Assembly: GCA_009663005.1 (NCBI GenBank) | Contig: VIGQ01001012.1 | Span: 1-50,000 of the forward strand | DNA: 50,000 nucleotides | Source: Actinidia chinensis | Taxonomy: Eukaryota > Streptophyta > Magnoliopsida > Ericales > Actinidiaceae | Reading direction: 5' to 3' | Part shown: positions 1 to 12,300 of the stretch, one piece after another | Position numbering within the stretch: position 1 is the first letter of the stretch | How the letters are laid out: each line of letters begins with the position of its first letter | The notes under the pieces: model-generated | Seen by the model: only the letters and a program-made list of their open reading frames with translations | Told to the model about the DNA's origin: nothing | Database searches by the model: none | Made by a program: the position numbers and the translations under genes

Positions 1-677
1 ATTTATCGCCAAGTTTTGCGAACCGGGAAAAAAGAAGCGGTTTTTTTCGCGATCAGCTTGCTCCTAGTGCAGGTCTCCAACTTTGTATATCGTATTTGGC
101 CGAAGAAAAGCATCGGACAGTTGGAGTTCTTAACCATTCTTGGGACCCAGGAACTCAGATGTCTGCTTTCATTATATGGGCAATAATAAACCAGATCTAC
201 TTTAGTAGATCATAATGGATGTTATAAAAAGTTTCTAAATATTGGATGAATTGGAAACATCTCTTTTCCATTCTGATTTACCCCAGTTCATATCTTTTTT
301 TCGTGTGTTCCCGGGAGGAATTAGATCTCTTCATCTCGGGATCCATCTAAATAACTAACACGGCCAGAGAGTCAAATAGGTCGGGAAGTAAGAGTCGAGG
401 TCGGGTTGGACGACCTACTCTTGGTTTGGTTCCGCACCATCCACTAGAGATTGGAGATATTATAATCTTTCTTCTGAATAAAAAAAAGAGATCTATTATT
501 TTATTTGAATTCAAAAAAGATTGAATTATTATTTAAATGGCTTCAAGACTCAAAACAGGGTGCAAAGAACCGAAAGCCCTTCTTTGAAGTCGCTCTCCAG
601 ATACACGGCTTACATAGCCCGGCTCATACATTCTTGGTCAAAGCAATCGAATCGAAGGCCGGAGGAGAATTGGCCAT
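1..677. other. unrecognised spacer downstream of ccmB
   Basis: No gene could be recognised on either strand. An 80-codon plus-strand frame starting at 521 overlaps the 3' end of ccmB on the other strand and is most likely a shadow. The stretch at 1-180 has a coding-like look in places but matched no plant mitochondrial gene I know. Confidence 0.4.
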
Positions 678-1328
678 TTAATCTTGTGAACTATCGAGAC
701 GATAATGGAAAAGAGATACGAAGCGGGAGAGGAATAACGCATCGTATGAAAGTAACATGAAACCATTCTGTTTTTTTCAATATAGGTACGAGTAACGGTT
801 GGGGGCAATGAAGTAGGTGAAGTGGTTGGATTTTGCGGCTGTTCCAACCACTGGCTGGATGTGATTCTAAGAGTCCGAACGAGAAAATGAATACCACACA
901 GAATAGTCAAGACCAGGCTCCTAATAATAATGTTAACAAAACCCGATCTATTCCGGATCGACTCGAATTGGTAACAGAGTTGTAACATGTGAAAGCCACA
1001 CGAAAACACTACTTATTTGAATATACCCGTTTGACCTACCATGTAGAAGTAGGATCTTTGCGAAGCAATAACAAAGCGCAGTTAAAAATAATACAATTCA
1101 AGTGTACGCATCTCTTTATCAATTTCGAGGAAAAGGTGTGGAAGAAAAAAGGAAACAACGGATGGAATCCGAATTCGGACCTAAAAATGATGACTCATGA
1201 AAAGTCTTTTGAAAACTGCATTAAGGGGCGTTACGACGAATATATGAGAGGAATGGAGAAAAACTCTGATTGTGTTGTATGCGGGAAGATCTGTGTTATT
1301 AATAGTTCATAGAAAGAGTTCGTCTCAT
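678..1328 (-). CDS. ccmB: ccmB, cytochrome c maturation membrane protein (frameshifted)
   Basis: CcmB is the membrane subunit of the ABC-type heme-handling complex of plant mitochondrial cytochrome c maturation (system I), acting in the inner membrane with CcmA and CcmC. On the minus strand the gene opens with ATG at 1328 (MRR-like start) and closes with TAA at 678. Readable blocks include LQLCYQFESIRNRSGF, SLVLTILCGIH, a tryptophan-asparagine region (SGWNS) and NPTTSPTSLPPTVTRT, then EWFHV near the C-terminus; these follow the plant CcmB order. The span is about 650 bp against roughly 620 bp usual for the family, so there is a net gain of small insertions, and the frame changes several times, for example within 700-900 and 1010-1300. 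No single open frame covers it. I take this as consensus error in a real gene, but a pseudogene cannot be excluded. Confidence 0.9.
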
Positions 1329-4051
1329 TTTCCTTACTTCTACTTCTCGTTCTTTCTAATTCTTATCGAATTCATTCACTTCAGACTAGTTCGAATGCCG
1401 CGTAACCATGCATTCATTCAACGCAAAACCTCCACCGTACGTACTTTCGGTGCGGCCACTAAAGAATTGCTTATAACACTAAAACAACAGCTGGCTTATA
1501 TACGCTTATACTAAAGACTGACTTTCCCTCATTAGGCCAGCGTGAACTAAGAAAGAGATTGCCTAATGGCGGCATGCAAGCAAACTGTGGCACACTAGTA
1601 GAAGAGATGTTCTATATTCTACCACAAGAAAGCCGCCCCCCTATCTCGTCAAGGGCCCGTCACTTCGTTCGTACCTTCTTGGCTTAGGCTTCCAACTGAA
1701 CTGACTTTTGGCCTTTTCGCGCCGTCCCTAGGCTAAGCAGGAAGCTAAGCGCTTGTCAAGCGTCGCTAAGAAAGGTTGCTTCTGTCGGCTTTCTGTGCAA
1801 CAGTCGACCAGCTAGCGAAGAAGGGTTAACCTGGTACATACTTGAATCTTCCAGTTCATTACGGAAGCTCTGTTTCTTAAACCAGTCAAGTATACCAAGC
1901 TGTATCTTATCTTATAGCCCAGCGCTAGGTCTGCCTTTTCATTCCAGTAGATAGAAGAAAACTATGATAGATAAGGGTAGGTGAGTGAGTCCTCTACTGA
2001 GGAAACAAACCTGAGGCGATTTTCGATCACACCTAGGTCAGGGGCCTTTTTATTTGGTAGGTTAAGTACAATCTCCAAAGGCGTATCACATCAGTTTGTT
2101 GAACTACGAGGAAGAACTCGAAGTGAAAGGGCCCGACTTATTCTCCTAGAATGTGAGTTGAACGACCGCAGAGGCTGCTCCTTTTTTCTTTTTGGGGGGA
2201 CAAGTTTCCTTGCAAACACTATCGACCCTGATCTCTTTTCATTTGTTTTTGGGTATTACCAAACGCTAGTCCCTAGTCCTTCGTCATAATCACACAAAAG
2301 CAGACACCCAACTATGGCAAGGCCTACCTTAAGGGTTAGGTTCGTCAATCCGGCCCGAGACGGCGTTCGGTGACAAACCGCCGTAGGAATGGAGACCTTT
2401 CAATAGAGTTCGGAGGCGAACTGATCAACTGAAAGGGTCCCTACTTCACTACAGATGAATACAACTTTCCACAAGAATCGGGGAACTGCAAATCCAATGC
2501 GCTCTCTCCGCATCAAGTTTGACCGCCCCCTACCGCGATAGATATGTGATCTATCTCATGTACGTAGGTAGGTACCTCCATTCTGATTAGGTATATCTAT
2601 GAAACGAAGAAAGCTTTTGCAGCCACTACACAGGCGCAACTGCGCCTTTCGCATTGCCCAGTGTTCGCGCCTTTCTAAGTCAGTATGGTGGTCATGGTGA
2701 CCCGCCGAAGAACTTCCGCTTCGTAAAGGCTGTTGACGACTAACCTAAGAACTGAGGTTAGGTCCATTAGAAAGGGACACTTTTGTCGTTCCCGCGAAGA
2801 AAATCGCCCCGCTCGTCTAGAAGCCGACTGATCCCGTTGATAGCTATAACTGGGTAGGGAGCGTGCCATCATTAAGGTAAACGATCAGAGGGTCCTCTGA
2901 ATCACTTCACGATTGAGGCTGGTCGCCATCTTTTCTTTTAGTAGACTCATCTATGAATAGGAATGAAGAAATTATGCACGAGGCTTCTTTCTTTCACTTT
3001 TTCTTGTCCTGCTAACCCATTTTCTTAATGCTGATACTTTCTGTTTCGCGTCGAGTTCCCCGGCGTCCTCTTTGTGAGTGTGGGTTCATTGATGAATCGT
3101 GTCAAGTCAAGGTCAACGTACGTAGGCAGCCAGGATGGTGGCAAATCTATCGTCCTCTTTCTCGCTCGGGGCCAAAAACGAGACGCCTGCTATCCTACTG
3201 TACTTCCCGCTCACGCGGATTCTACCTTTGTCGAATCGGAACCAACGGCACCAACTGCATTGGCGCTCGAAGATTGAGTGTCGGCCGTGGTCGGCCAGCA
3301 ACCTTCCGTGCACAGTTATAGATTCATTCTTCGTATCTGTTTGCTGCACAACCTTCTCGGGAGGAAGTCATTCGTGTTTAGGTAAGACGGACTTGACAAA
3401 GAAAGAGAGGTGGCTCGGACCGTAACAACGGCCAACAAAGACGCGTAATTACATAGATAACTGCTCTAGACTGCTCCTCCCCTTCTCCGTCTTTAAGGCT
3501 TTAGGCGAACCGTATGGGCGGCTGGAAAGAAAGACGACGCTCACGCTTCTCGTAGATGGTGTCAGTGAGAGCAATTTGAGTATCCCCGTTGAGCCTTCTT
3601 TGTAGATAGACTCTTCAATGAGTGGGAAACAGCTAAAAACCTAATGAAGAAAGGTGGCTTGTTGAGTAAGCCACGAGTCCAAGCCCTCTTGTATAGAGTT
3701 GGGTGCTTGAGCGCGCTAAAATACACTATATCTAAAAGGCTTTCCTTGAGTATGAATAAGGGCGCTAAACGCTATGGAGCCGTTTTCTTTCCCTTATTTC
3801 CCGCTCTGCAGAGATGCTTAACGCGCGCCCCTTTACGTTTTTCTACATCCTTCGCTTGCCCTCTGCCAAGTACGAGCTCATACGGAGGCCGCGCCCCTTT
3901 AGCTTGATATTAAGAAGGCGTCAGACCACCCCCTTGGACCCACACCACCAACCCCGCAACCCCGCCGCGGACGACCCCAACCCTCGCGCCACCAATCCTT
4001 CGCCCTTTGATTTTTCCGCACCACATCAATTTTTACTAAAACATCTTTTTG
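1329..4051. other. unrecognised mitochondrial spacer
   Basis: No gene was recognised. The longest frame is 102 codons (1981-2289, plus), with no family match I can name. Small inverted repeats are visible, such as arms of 6 bp at 2633-2646 (loop AC), CTAACCT/AGGTTAG near 2740-2762, and GTGGCTT/AAGCCAC at 3654-3674 with a 7-nt loop. These are common in plant mitochondrial spacers. Confidence 0.4.
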
Positions 4052-4132
4052 GGGTGTATAGCTCAGTTGGTAGAGCATTGGGGGCTTTTAAAAACCATAA
4101 TGGTCGCAGGTTACAAGTCGATGCTATACCCA
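4052..4132 (+). tRNA. trnK-UUU: tRNA-Lys (anticodon UUU), native mitochondrial type, with insertions
   Basis: The acceptor arms GGGTGTA (4052) and TATACCC (ending 4131), the D arm AGCTCAGTTGGTAGAGC, the anticodon loop CTTTTAA with anticodon TTT at 4087-4089, and a T-arm-like CGCAGGTT all match plant mitochondrial tRNA-Lys. The span is 81 nt, where about 73 nt is usual. Extra bases sit in both sides of the anticodon stem (a run of five G before the loop and five A after it) and in the T loop. As written it would not fold cleanly, which fits the small insertions seen in the protein genes. Confidence 0.88.
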
Positions 4133-6618
4133 ACCATACCTTACACTCTACTATGAGTAAGGATGCGTAAGTGCGTTTCAAAGATCACTCTTTGGCCTTT
4201 AGAATTAAGACTACGCTTCGGCTACTTCGTTCGCCCTTTAATGCACAGGGAGGGTGAGGTAAGGAGTAGTTAGAATAGTAGGCTCGATCATCGATAGGCC
4301 TCTCGCTTATTCATTCTATATTGCCGGAGGCTTGCGGCCAACAATCCACAAAGGTAGGAACACCGCAAACTTCGCCCTTATCTCTCAAATCGTCCAATGC
4401 CCGTCCTAATGTCGTTTTGAGAGCTGCCTTTCGGCTTCCTTATCTCTGTAGAAGCTATGAACTTAGTTCAGCGATTAGGACAGATGTTAGCGTGCGCGCG
4501 TACGTACTTATTACAAAAGCCCGACGGAGGAAGGAGAGCGATTACGAGAACGTACAGAGAAGCGTGTGGTTGTTCTCACACCGGCAGGGAGAGTATTCTT
4601 TGTTGTTCTGCAAGGCGCTGGTTTCGCCCTTCACGGGTATGTGGCGCCCTACGGGGCTGTAACACAACCGGGCAGGACAGAGGGAGGTTGGTTTCCTCTT
4701 TGTCTCTTAGGGAGATGGCCCTCAAGGCTAGGGCCTTTCTTTCCTATGGTAGGCAGTCTAGTAAGGCACGTCCTGTAATGGTAGAAGCTATGAAGTTATT
4801 CAGCTCGGTTCTCAAACCCAACGCTTATACTCTGAAGAAAGGGTTCGCCGCATCCACCTCATCATCAAACTCGATCGTTAACCGATACTGACATGAACAT
4901 CGTTTCAGCTCTGACTTTGGCTGGGGCCCAACTAGTTACCATCTAATAACTGCGGGGAAACTCCACATAGCTCCTTCGCGCCTGTTGGGTTCAGAGCGTT
5001 TGACTCCGTATCGACTACAGTAGTCTAGCATCTGATCGAACGCAAGCAAAAAATCTAGGTTGAGGCTCAAATGAAGCTTATACCTTCTTTTTGCTTAATA
5101 CATAATCCGTTTCTCTCTTGCTTTCGAGCCCAAGCCGGAGTTTGCTTTAATTTTAAGGGGCGAAGGTCCATGTTTCCTTCTTGTTCATCAGAAGTGCGGC
5201 TTCTCTTTTCAAAATGGAATGACATTCTGAGACTAGTAAGAATCAGGATCTAGGATTCGGCTACTGTAGTTTATATGCATTGCGGCGCCAGTTGCTGGGC
5301 GCGCTGTGATGGATGAATGAATCTGTCCCATCCATCCTCGCCTAGCACTGCAACTTTATTACACCACGAATTTTCACATTTGAGATGTTGAACTATATGA
5401 GACAGATGTCAAACTCTCTCGCATTTGAACTTGGCTTGAAGGCTTACACAAACGCAAATCAGTGGGCTATCCTATATATATTTAATTAAAGCTGCTTAGC
5501 AAACAAAGACAAATCGGAAAGTTAGGGCTCATAGGGTTTTTTATGTACTCCTGGGCGGAATGATTGGCGTGAATTGGACTGACGGCCGGGCTAGCTCTAT
5601 ACTTGAATCTGAGACGCTAGAGTTTGGAACCCTGAGCCCGAAGGCCTTCATGGTGTTGTTGATATTGATTGAGTTGGGAGACTGATTTTCGCACCCTGAG
5701 CTCGTCTTCTTTGAGATTGCGAGATCTGTAAGAAGGCGGAGGGTGTGATCTTTCAGGAGGAGCGTTACGAACCAGCTGGATTTTTTTCTTAGTGGATGAA
5801 ATATATGTCTGCAAGGAACTGTCTATGGGGGACAAGTCGCCTTCGCTTATTCTATAGTAAGGATTGGGTGACAACACCGTGAGATAGCAGTTTAGTCGTG
5901 TCTGTCATCCCTTCTCGTATGATTGATTGGAATGGCTTTGGTGGCTAGTTTTGCGGCAACTTGTGAAAGTCCCTCTGTATCAACTCTATCTCATCGCATT
6001 AATCGATAACATCCTTCGGTCGGTCCAACGCGCGGGTCGTGTGGAGGCGATGGTTAGTTAGGATCTGCGAGTGCGTGGTGAGGGCGATGAGTTAGTAGAG
6101 CTAGTAGATAGTAGTTCTCCCACAGAAAGCCATGAGTTAAGTGAAAAGTACTACATACCTTCTCATCCACTTCGCGTGGTGAGTTAGGGGGAGAAGCGAG
6201 CGCTTATGGGGATAACGATCCTTTCTTCTTGTTTCCTCTTACTGGCTTGTTGTTCATCACAGCAGGGAGAGATCTTTGTTCTGCCTACTCTGGTTCACCT
6301 ACGGTGTATTCGACCGAGCAGAGCAGGGAGTTTTTCCTCTTTGTTTCGCTAATCGGTGCACACTGCCGGGGCATATCGAGTTGCCCCTATTGCTAGCATC
6401 TCCTTACTTGACTTGACGAATGCCCATCAGGTAACATTCAATAAAGTAAAGCTCTATATTCGGAAATCGGATCGGGTTTTTCCTCGGGATCCGGAAGTCA
6501 GAGCTGGCAGGCGTGGAGGCCTTCGCGATGGGTTATTGCTCAGTGCGCTCGGAGGGAGGGAATGCCCAGTCATAAGACGGAGATGGAACGACTCAATCGC
6601 TCATATCAGTCATTAGCG
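4133..6618. other. unrecognised mitochondrial spacer
   Basis: Several frames of 60-144 codons exist (for example 4457-4891 plus and 5617-5877 minus), but none was recognised and some overlap one another in different frames. I see no tRNA or rRNA here. Confidence 0.4.
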
Positions 6619-6651
6619 AGGAACGCTAGCTATATGCTTAACAACATGCAA
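6619..6651 (+). rRNA. short 5' fragment of mitochondrial 18S rRNA gene
   Basis: About 32 bases match the start of plant mitochondrial rrn18, including AACGCTAGCTATATGCTTAA followed by an ACATGCAA block with one inserted A. The sequence on both sides does not continue into rRNA, so this is a fragment and not a functional gene. Short rrn18 pieces scattered by recombination are plausible in plant mitochondrial DNA. Confidence 0.6.
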
Positions 6652-9300
6652 AGATAAGTTCCAAGCGGGTACTTGTGTGACCGAGGAATCGAGTGCAGGG
6701 CTACTTGCCATACTAAATAGTACAAATCCCGTGTGTTTCGCCCCGAAGACAACATGAGTTTAGTTCCCCGCCCGTCGCTACCCCCATTTTCTAGAGAGGG
6801 TCGAGGTACCGCTCTATCTTCAAAGGCGAATTCTATTCTATAACTAGAAGTAGAGGGTCTTGAGACCTTACTGAACCGTGTAGGAATGAAGGGCCTCATA
6901 ATCAAACGAAGACTTCGCCTGGGTTCCCATGGTATCGGATGGACAAAAAGGGGGCTTCCAGCCAAGTGGGATACAAACTAACAAAAGGGAATAGGTCTCA
7001 CTCAAAGTCTTAGAGAAAAGGTTTCCGTTAGGCCAGCGGGTGGAAATCGGAGTAGGCGAGCTCGTAACCGCAACAGAGTCATGTCAGAAGAGGGACCAGA
7101 AGTTCGACAACAAGGATTCATGACTGCTAGCCTCAGCCAACCCTATTCCTTGGCTGCTATACTTTTACTAAAGCTGCGTTCTTGGGCCGCTCTCGTCTGC
7201 TTCCGGATGGGAATAACGTGAGGCAGAATGATTAGATCTATGCAGACAGACAGTCATTTTTTGGAGACTGAATCTAGCTTCGAGGTCGGTTCACCATCAT
7301 ACTACGGCTGGATCAGAGATTTGGGATATGCAGCACTCTCTTATTGTTATGAAAGGGCGTACACCGACTGGCTTGTTGTTCCAGTGACGGCTCGTCTCAG
7401 TGACTAGTCTATCCTTTTTCTCTATTTCTTCCTTTTTTCTTGGCTTACACTCTTAATGGGGGGCTTGCTATCGGAAGTCAAAGCTAGCAATCGCTTTATT
7501 TCCCAAATCACTTAGTAGTCGTCATGGGGCCGGCTTTCATGGTTGATCCGTGTGGTGATACGAGTGAATTGTTTTTAGAAAGAGCCTTCCTTTCAAAGGT
7601 AAAAAAAAGCTTCACGAAGATTAAAGGCGTGAGATGGGAAAACTCGTTGGAATCTTGTGTACAGAAGGTGGGAAGTGCTTGGATAATAAGTATTCCATCA
7701 GATGCGGAACGCGACTCTTAGTTACTCGAAGACGCGGGAACAACGGGCTAGCTACCTAGGCCCAATAAGCATACTCCCGATCAGGATAGACGGAATTCCA
7801 TGACCTTTTTTTTTCGAGAGCATAAACGGATTGAGATCTTTCCGGTCGGCGGCTCAGAAGGAAGTGCATTTCCTACACTTCGGGAGAATTGATTGAGGCC
7901 CCCATTGTACCGCGCTGCTGCCATTTATCAATGGAGATCGTGCTTTTGGCTACGCCATATGTAAGTTTCTTAGTGCTTCCTCACATGACATCCTCTCGGG
8001 GGAGAAATCGCTGGAATAAGAAGAAGTGACAAAAGATGTCCAAGGCAGACGCACTACTATTCAAGTGATTCTTTCTTGACGTTCTTAAGTTAGAGGGGGT
8101 GCACCGGTTTGACTACGCGACTAGACCTTTACTTTAGCTTCGCGTTATATTGACCTAACTAAGAGTTCTCAAGCAATGACCTTATCCATCTCAAGGCCGG
8201 TAATAAACTTCAAGTGGGCGCAATAGCCTAGTCCGACTTGCGATCCCCCTGCTGTAACAGCAAAGAGCCGTTCGTTCGCCTTTTTGTTATTCATATTCAT
8301 GTTTTTCACTCTTTTGGCCATTACAACGCTGCGCTAGTGGGAATTGTGAACCCGCATCGGCTTTTTTGTCCACTTGTTCAGGACGTCGGTGTCAAGCTAA
8401 GCCTTCCTAATGGGTAGAGAATGGAAGGTTGCAGCCAGTAGTTATAGCCAATTGACGGCGAATAGATAACAAGACGATCCCCGACATGAATTGGAGGTGA
8501 GGATCTTCCCAAACTGGGCAATGTCAAATCTCAGTAAAAACGAAGGAACAAACCAATTATAGAAGGATTTGTCTAATAAAGACTTAATGACGAGCGGGGG
8601 TCGCTGCGCCCAACGAAGCAAGAGAATGTGTTGTGCTTAAAAAAATTGGAGATTAAGGTTGCGGTGAAATTACAATGAAACTGCTACCTCTCTCTATCCA
8701 CCAATAATTCCTTAGCTTTAGAAGAAGTGAATCAAGACTAGCACTTACTCCGGTGTCCGCCTTCACATTGATGAGAAAAAAAAGTGGTTTTCGGTCAGGC
8801 CTTCTCATTAAGGTGAGGTGACCAATTGCTATAAACCGCACTCAAAGGCGAAAGAGACTACTGAGAAGCCAACCGCCAAAACTGAAGTACAGAGAGAATG
8901 ATCAATGCAGTGCTGTGCACCGGGCGACAGTGGTAAGCATAAAGGTCGATCATGGATGGCAACAAGCTCTCTGTCCTTGCGCCGCTGAACCTTCTTCAAG
9001 CATGGACATTTGCTAGACGGCATTGGGGGAAACTAAGACAGGTCCGAAGAGTGGGGGCTAATCCATAGTAAGAACGTTCTCACGCAAGCTTTGGGGACTG
9101 GAGAACTCATTTTGATCTGAAGTTGTGCTTATCAAGACTGAGCCTGTCGACTACAACAGCCCCGTTAGCCCGCCATATAATTATTCCATTGTTTCTTTAT
9201 TTTTTTTCTATAGCAGTTGGGACGTATCGTTTGCTCTCCATGTCCACTTCACCGGAATAGAGAAGGTTCCCTTGCCTCATTTGTAAAACCAAAGAATCGT
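6652..9300. other. unrecognised mitochondrial spacer
   Basis: No gene was recognised. Frames are short (up to 111 codons at 6630-6965 minus, which overlaps the rRNA fragment) and none shows a known domain. Confidence 0.4.
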
Positions 9301-9390
9301 TTCTTCTTCTGTCTCTCTTCTTCTATACTTCTCTTCTTCTTCTCTTCTTCTTCTTCTACGCTTTTCTTCTTCTTCTTCTTTCTTCTTCTC
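9301..9390 (+). repeat. TTC/CTT-rich imperfect microsatellite
   Basis: A nearly pure pyrimidine stretch built on TTC units, interrupted by single-base changes. It encodes a Ser/Phe-rich run in one frame (within 9217-9444), which I do not regard as a gene. Confidence 0.85.
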
Positions 9391-12300
9391 CGATTTCAAA
9401 CTAGAGGAGAGAAAGATAGAATGGAGCTCTTTGCTTCCTTATGAGATCAAGTTATAGTACTTGTAGTGAGTTTTCTTTCCTTTTTCCAGGAGAGACGCGG
9501 CCTCGAAAAAAGGGGCAAGGAGAGAATATGCGATTCAATTTTTGGTAAAACAAAGAGTTACAGGGACAGGTACCTTTGGAGGCAGGAATTTAATGCATCA
9601 GGCTTCGAATTTCGAATAAGTATAAGATCACAAGATCAGTCAGGAGAGGCATGTAAATCGCCAGTTACAGTAAGACTGTGCTCTTGTTTCGCGTCAGGGA
9701 GGTCCATTTTTCTTATATAGAGTCTACGCGCTTTATACGACTATTAAGTTTAATTGTTACTTAAAGCAGAATTGGCCAGAGGTCAATGACCTGAGAAAGG
9801 CATAGATGGAAATTTTTCTAAGGTAACGAACGGGGCGGTGCCCACCAGCTCTACAACAACAGCCAAGGACGGCCTAGAACAAATTAGACTTTAACTCTCG
9901 AATCTCTTTCTTTACCAGAGCAGAGGCTCCGCTCCTCTTTGCGCTTAGCCTCGGTAGGGCTTAGAACTACTCCGTATACTGGTTCTATGAGGCGCAAGTC
10001 GTTCGTTGGCGGAAGCAACACACCACTATACAATGCACGTCATAAGCAACCAGGGTTAAGTGAGCCATGTCCTCATGCGTTATTACATACGTCATAGACT
10101 TTCACTTGCGGGAAACCGTCATCCAAGGCAAGCTTACGGAACGATTTACCTCTCCACGCGAAGGCATCTTTATTCCATAAAGAAGGGAAAGCAAGCCTTT
10201 CAGCCTTGATAAACTGAGAGGGCGCTTACTCGCTTTCATCTATAAGGAAGGGGAAGGGGTGGGTATGATCCAACCTATAATATTCTGTTAGTAGCTCTCC
10301 ACACATATCAAGTCACCTTCACATAGTACCACCCCCCCTGAAAGAACTATACTTCTACCTGACACTTATTTAATGATCTTAGGCGAGGTCCAAACTATAG
10401 AACCCCCCGCAATGGGAGGGATCGACAATGGCATTATAAAACCTCTTACCCTTGACCACGTGTACTTGAAGTGTTTACTTATTACCTGGCCCCACCAGTG
10501 CACTATATCAACTCACTTGGATTAATATAAGCGCAATGCTGCACTTAGTAGTGACTGCATACTAGACTTAGATTACTCGGGCCGTCCTGGCTTAACCCCC
10601 CAGCAGATACTTTTCTTATGAGAAGACTGCATGATAGCAGGTAGAATCCTTACCGCAACTTGCCCACTAAATTCTTATGTTTACCTACTCTATCCGGCCA
10701 CCTTCTATACACCTATAGCTCAACCAGTAATATCGATCGATAGCCCCTAGGATATTAACCGGCCCCTTATGGCTTACTTACTTTGACTCTTAACGTAAAC
10801 TCCCTCTTTCCTGTTTTTCTTGTCCCTATCCACTAAATAATACTTGGAAAGGCAATTCCAACTCCATCCAGCCGTCAGGGTTGCGGCTAACGCGTTGTGA
10901 CAACCCTCAGCGTCATGCCATAGAAAACTATACTCACGTGGCATACTGACCCATGTGTTCTTGAATAGGCAAGCCCCATCCTCAATCAACAATATATATG
11001 GGTTCGACTCAACTGGGCTATGCTCAAGTTATTCTTTTGGGGGAGGGGCGGCATAAAGGACGGTGTACCCTCGCCTAACAAGGCCTCGTCCGAACCGAGA
11101 CGCTCGACGCGCCGATAAGGGGAAATGGGCAAAATAAGAGTCTGATAATAAATCAAAGAAGGGCCAACTGTCAACAGAACAACAAAAAAGAGAATACAGA
11201 ATTAAAAAGAGGAAAACTGCACTGCAGACTTCACCGCGGCGGCGAAGACGGCGGAGTCGAAAAAAGATAAAGAAGAATAAAAATAAGAATAAGAGGATAG
11301 AACGCATTGGCTTAGGGAGACGCAGCCAGAGGCCTAGTATCCGCGAGGATCTTACCGGATGGCGAGACTAGGACCGGTGAGTGATGAAGAACTCACTCTG
11401 GTAATAGCGCAACTGAATCCGTCTTACCCTTACTATCGGCTGAGAGCGCTAGGCCCTTGGGGGAAGCCTATCGCCGGTAAGCTGTCAACTCCCACCTCAA
11501 CTCCCGACCTGCCACCTGCCCTGCGAAGTTATGATATAGATGAGGCGAGGTCTCGTCTCACGAGCTTGACGTCATAGTCCCAGGAGGCTGAGTCAGAAAA
11601 CCGCGCGCAATTAGGCGAGGTTTTCCGCCACTGGCGCGCTATGCTTTGCGGGGGTTGTGTTAATCAAATAGTGAACATCCTTTTCCCCAGCATCGGATTT
11701 AGTGCTTTTTGATCACTCCTAGTCGGCTCGTTACCCACCCTATGCACCACTCTTGGTTACATCGACAAGAACATTAGCCTCTCACTCTGGTATCACTGCC
11801 TCGATGATGCTCTATAGCTATGCTTCTTTTCAGCAGCCCTCCTTTTCAGAAGAATAGAGTGAAGAAACTCGTCACGGCGAAAGAGGGTCCTCCGGCGCGC
11901 CGTCCGAGAAGGAGACATCTCACTTATATTAATAAATTCCTTGTTATATTCTAGCCGCATCAATCTCATCTCCGAATTCGTCGATTGAAGCTACAACACA
12001 GCGATCTCGAGTTAGAGAGTCCGAGCTAGTTTTAGGCAAATCTGAGTTTGACACTACCCATTCTTCTTTTTTTATTTAGGTGGAACCAAGCCGTCACTAA
12101 CAACTCGGCAGTCTACGGCGGACATTTTCTTACGCATGAGCGGAGTCTCAGCTAGGAGGTCTGGGATCGGGTACAGAAGTGATAGGAGAGGGCCATAGGA
12201 TAGGGTCAGTAGGTCTTTCATCCATACAAGTAGTTCATGTCCTTTGCAGTCTAAAGAATAATCCTTTATCATTGGTCAGTGATTGGTATCACATTGAGCT

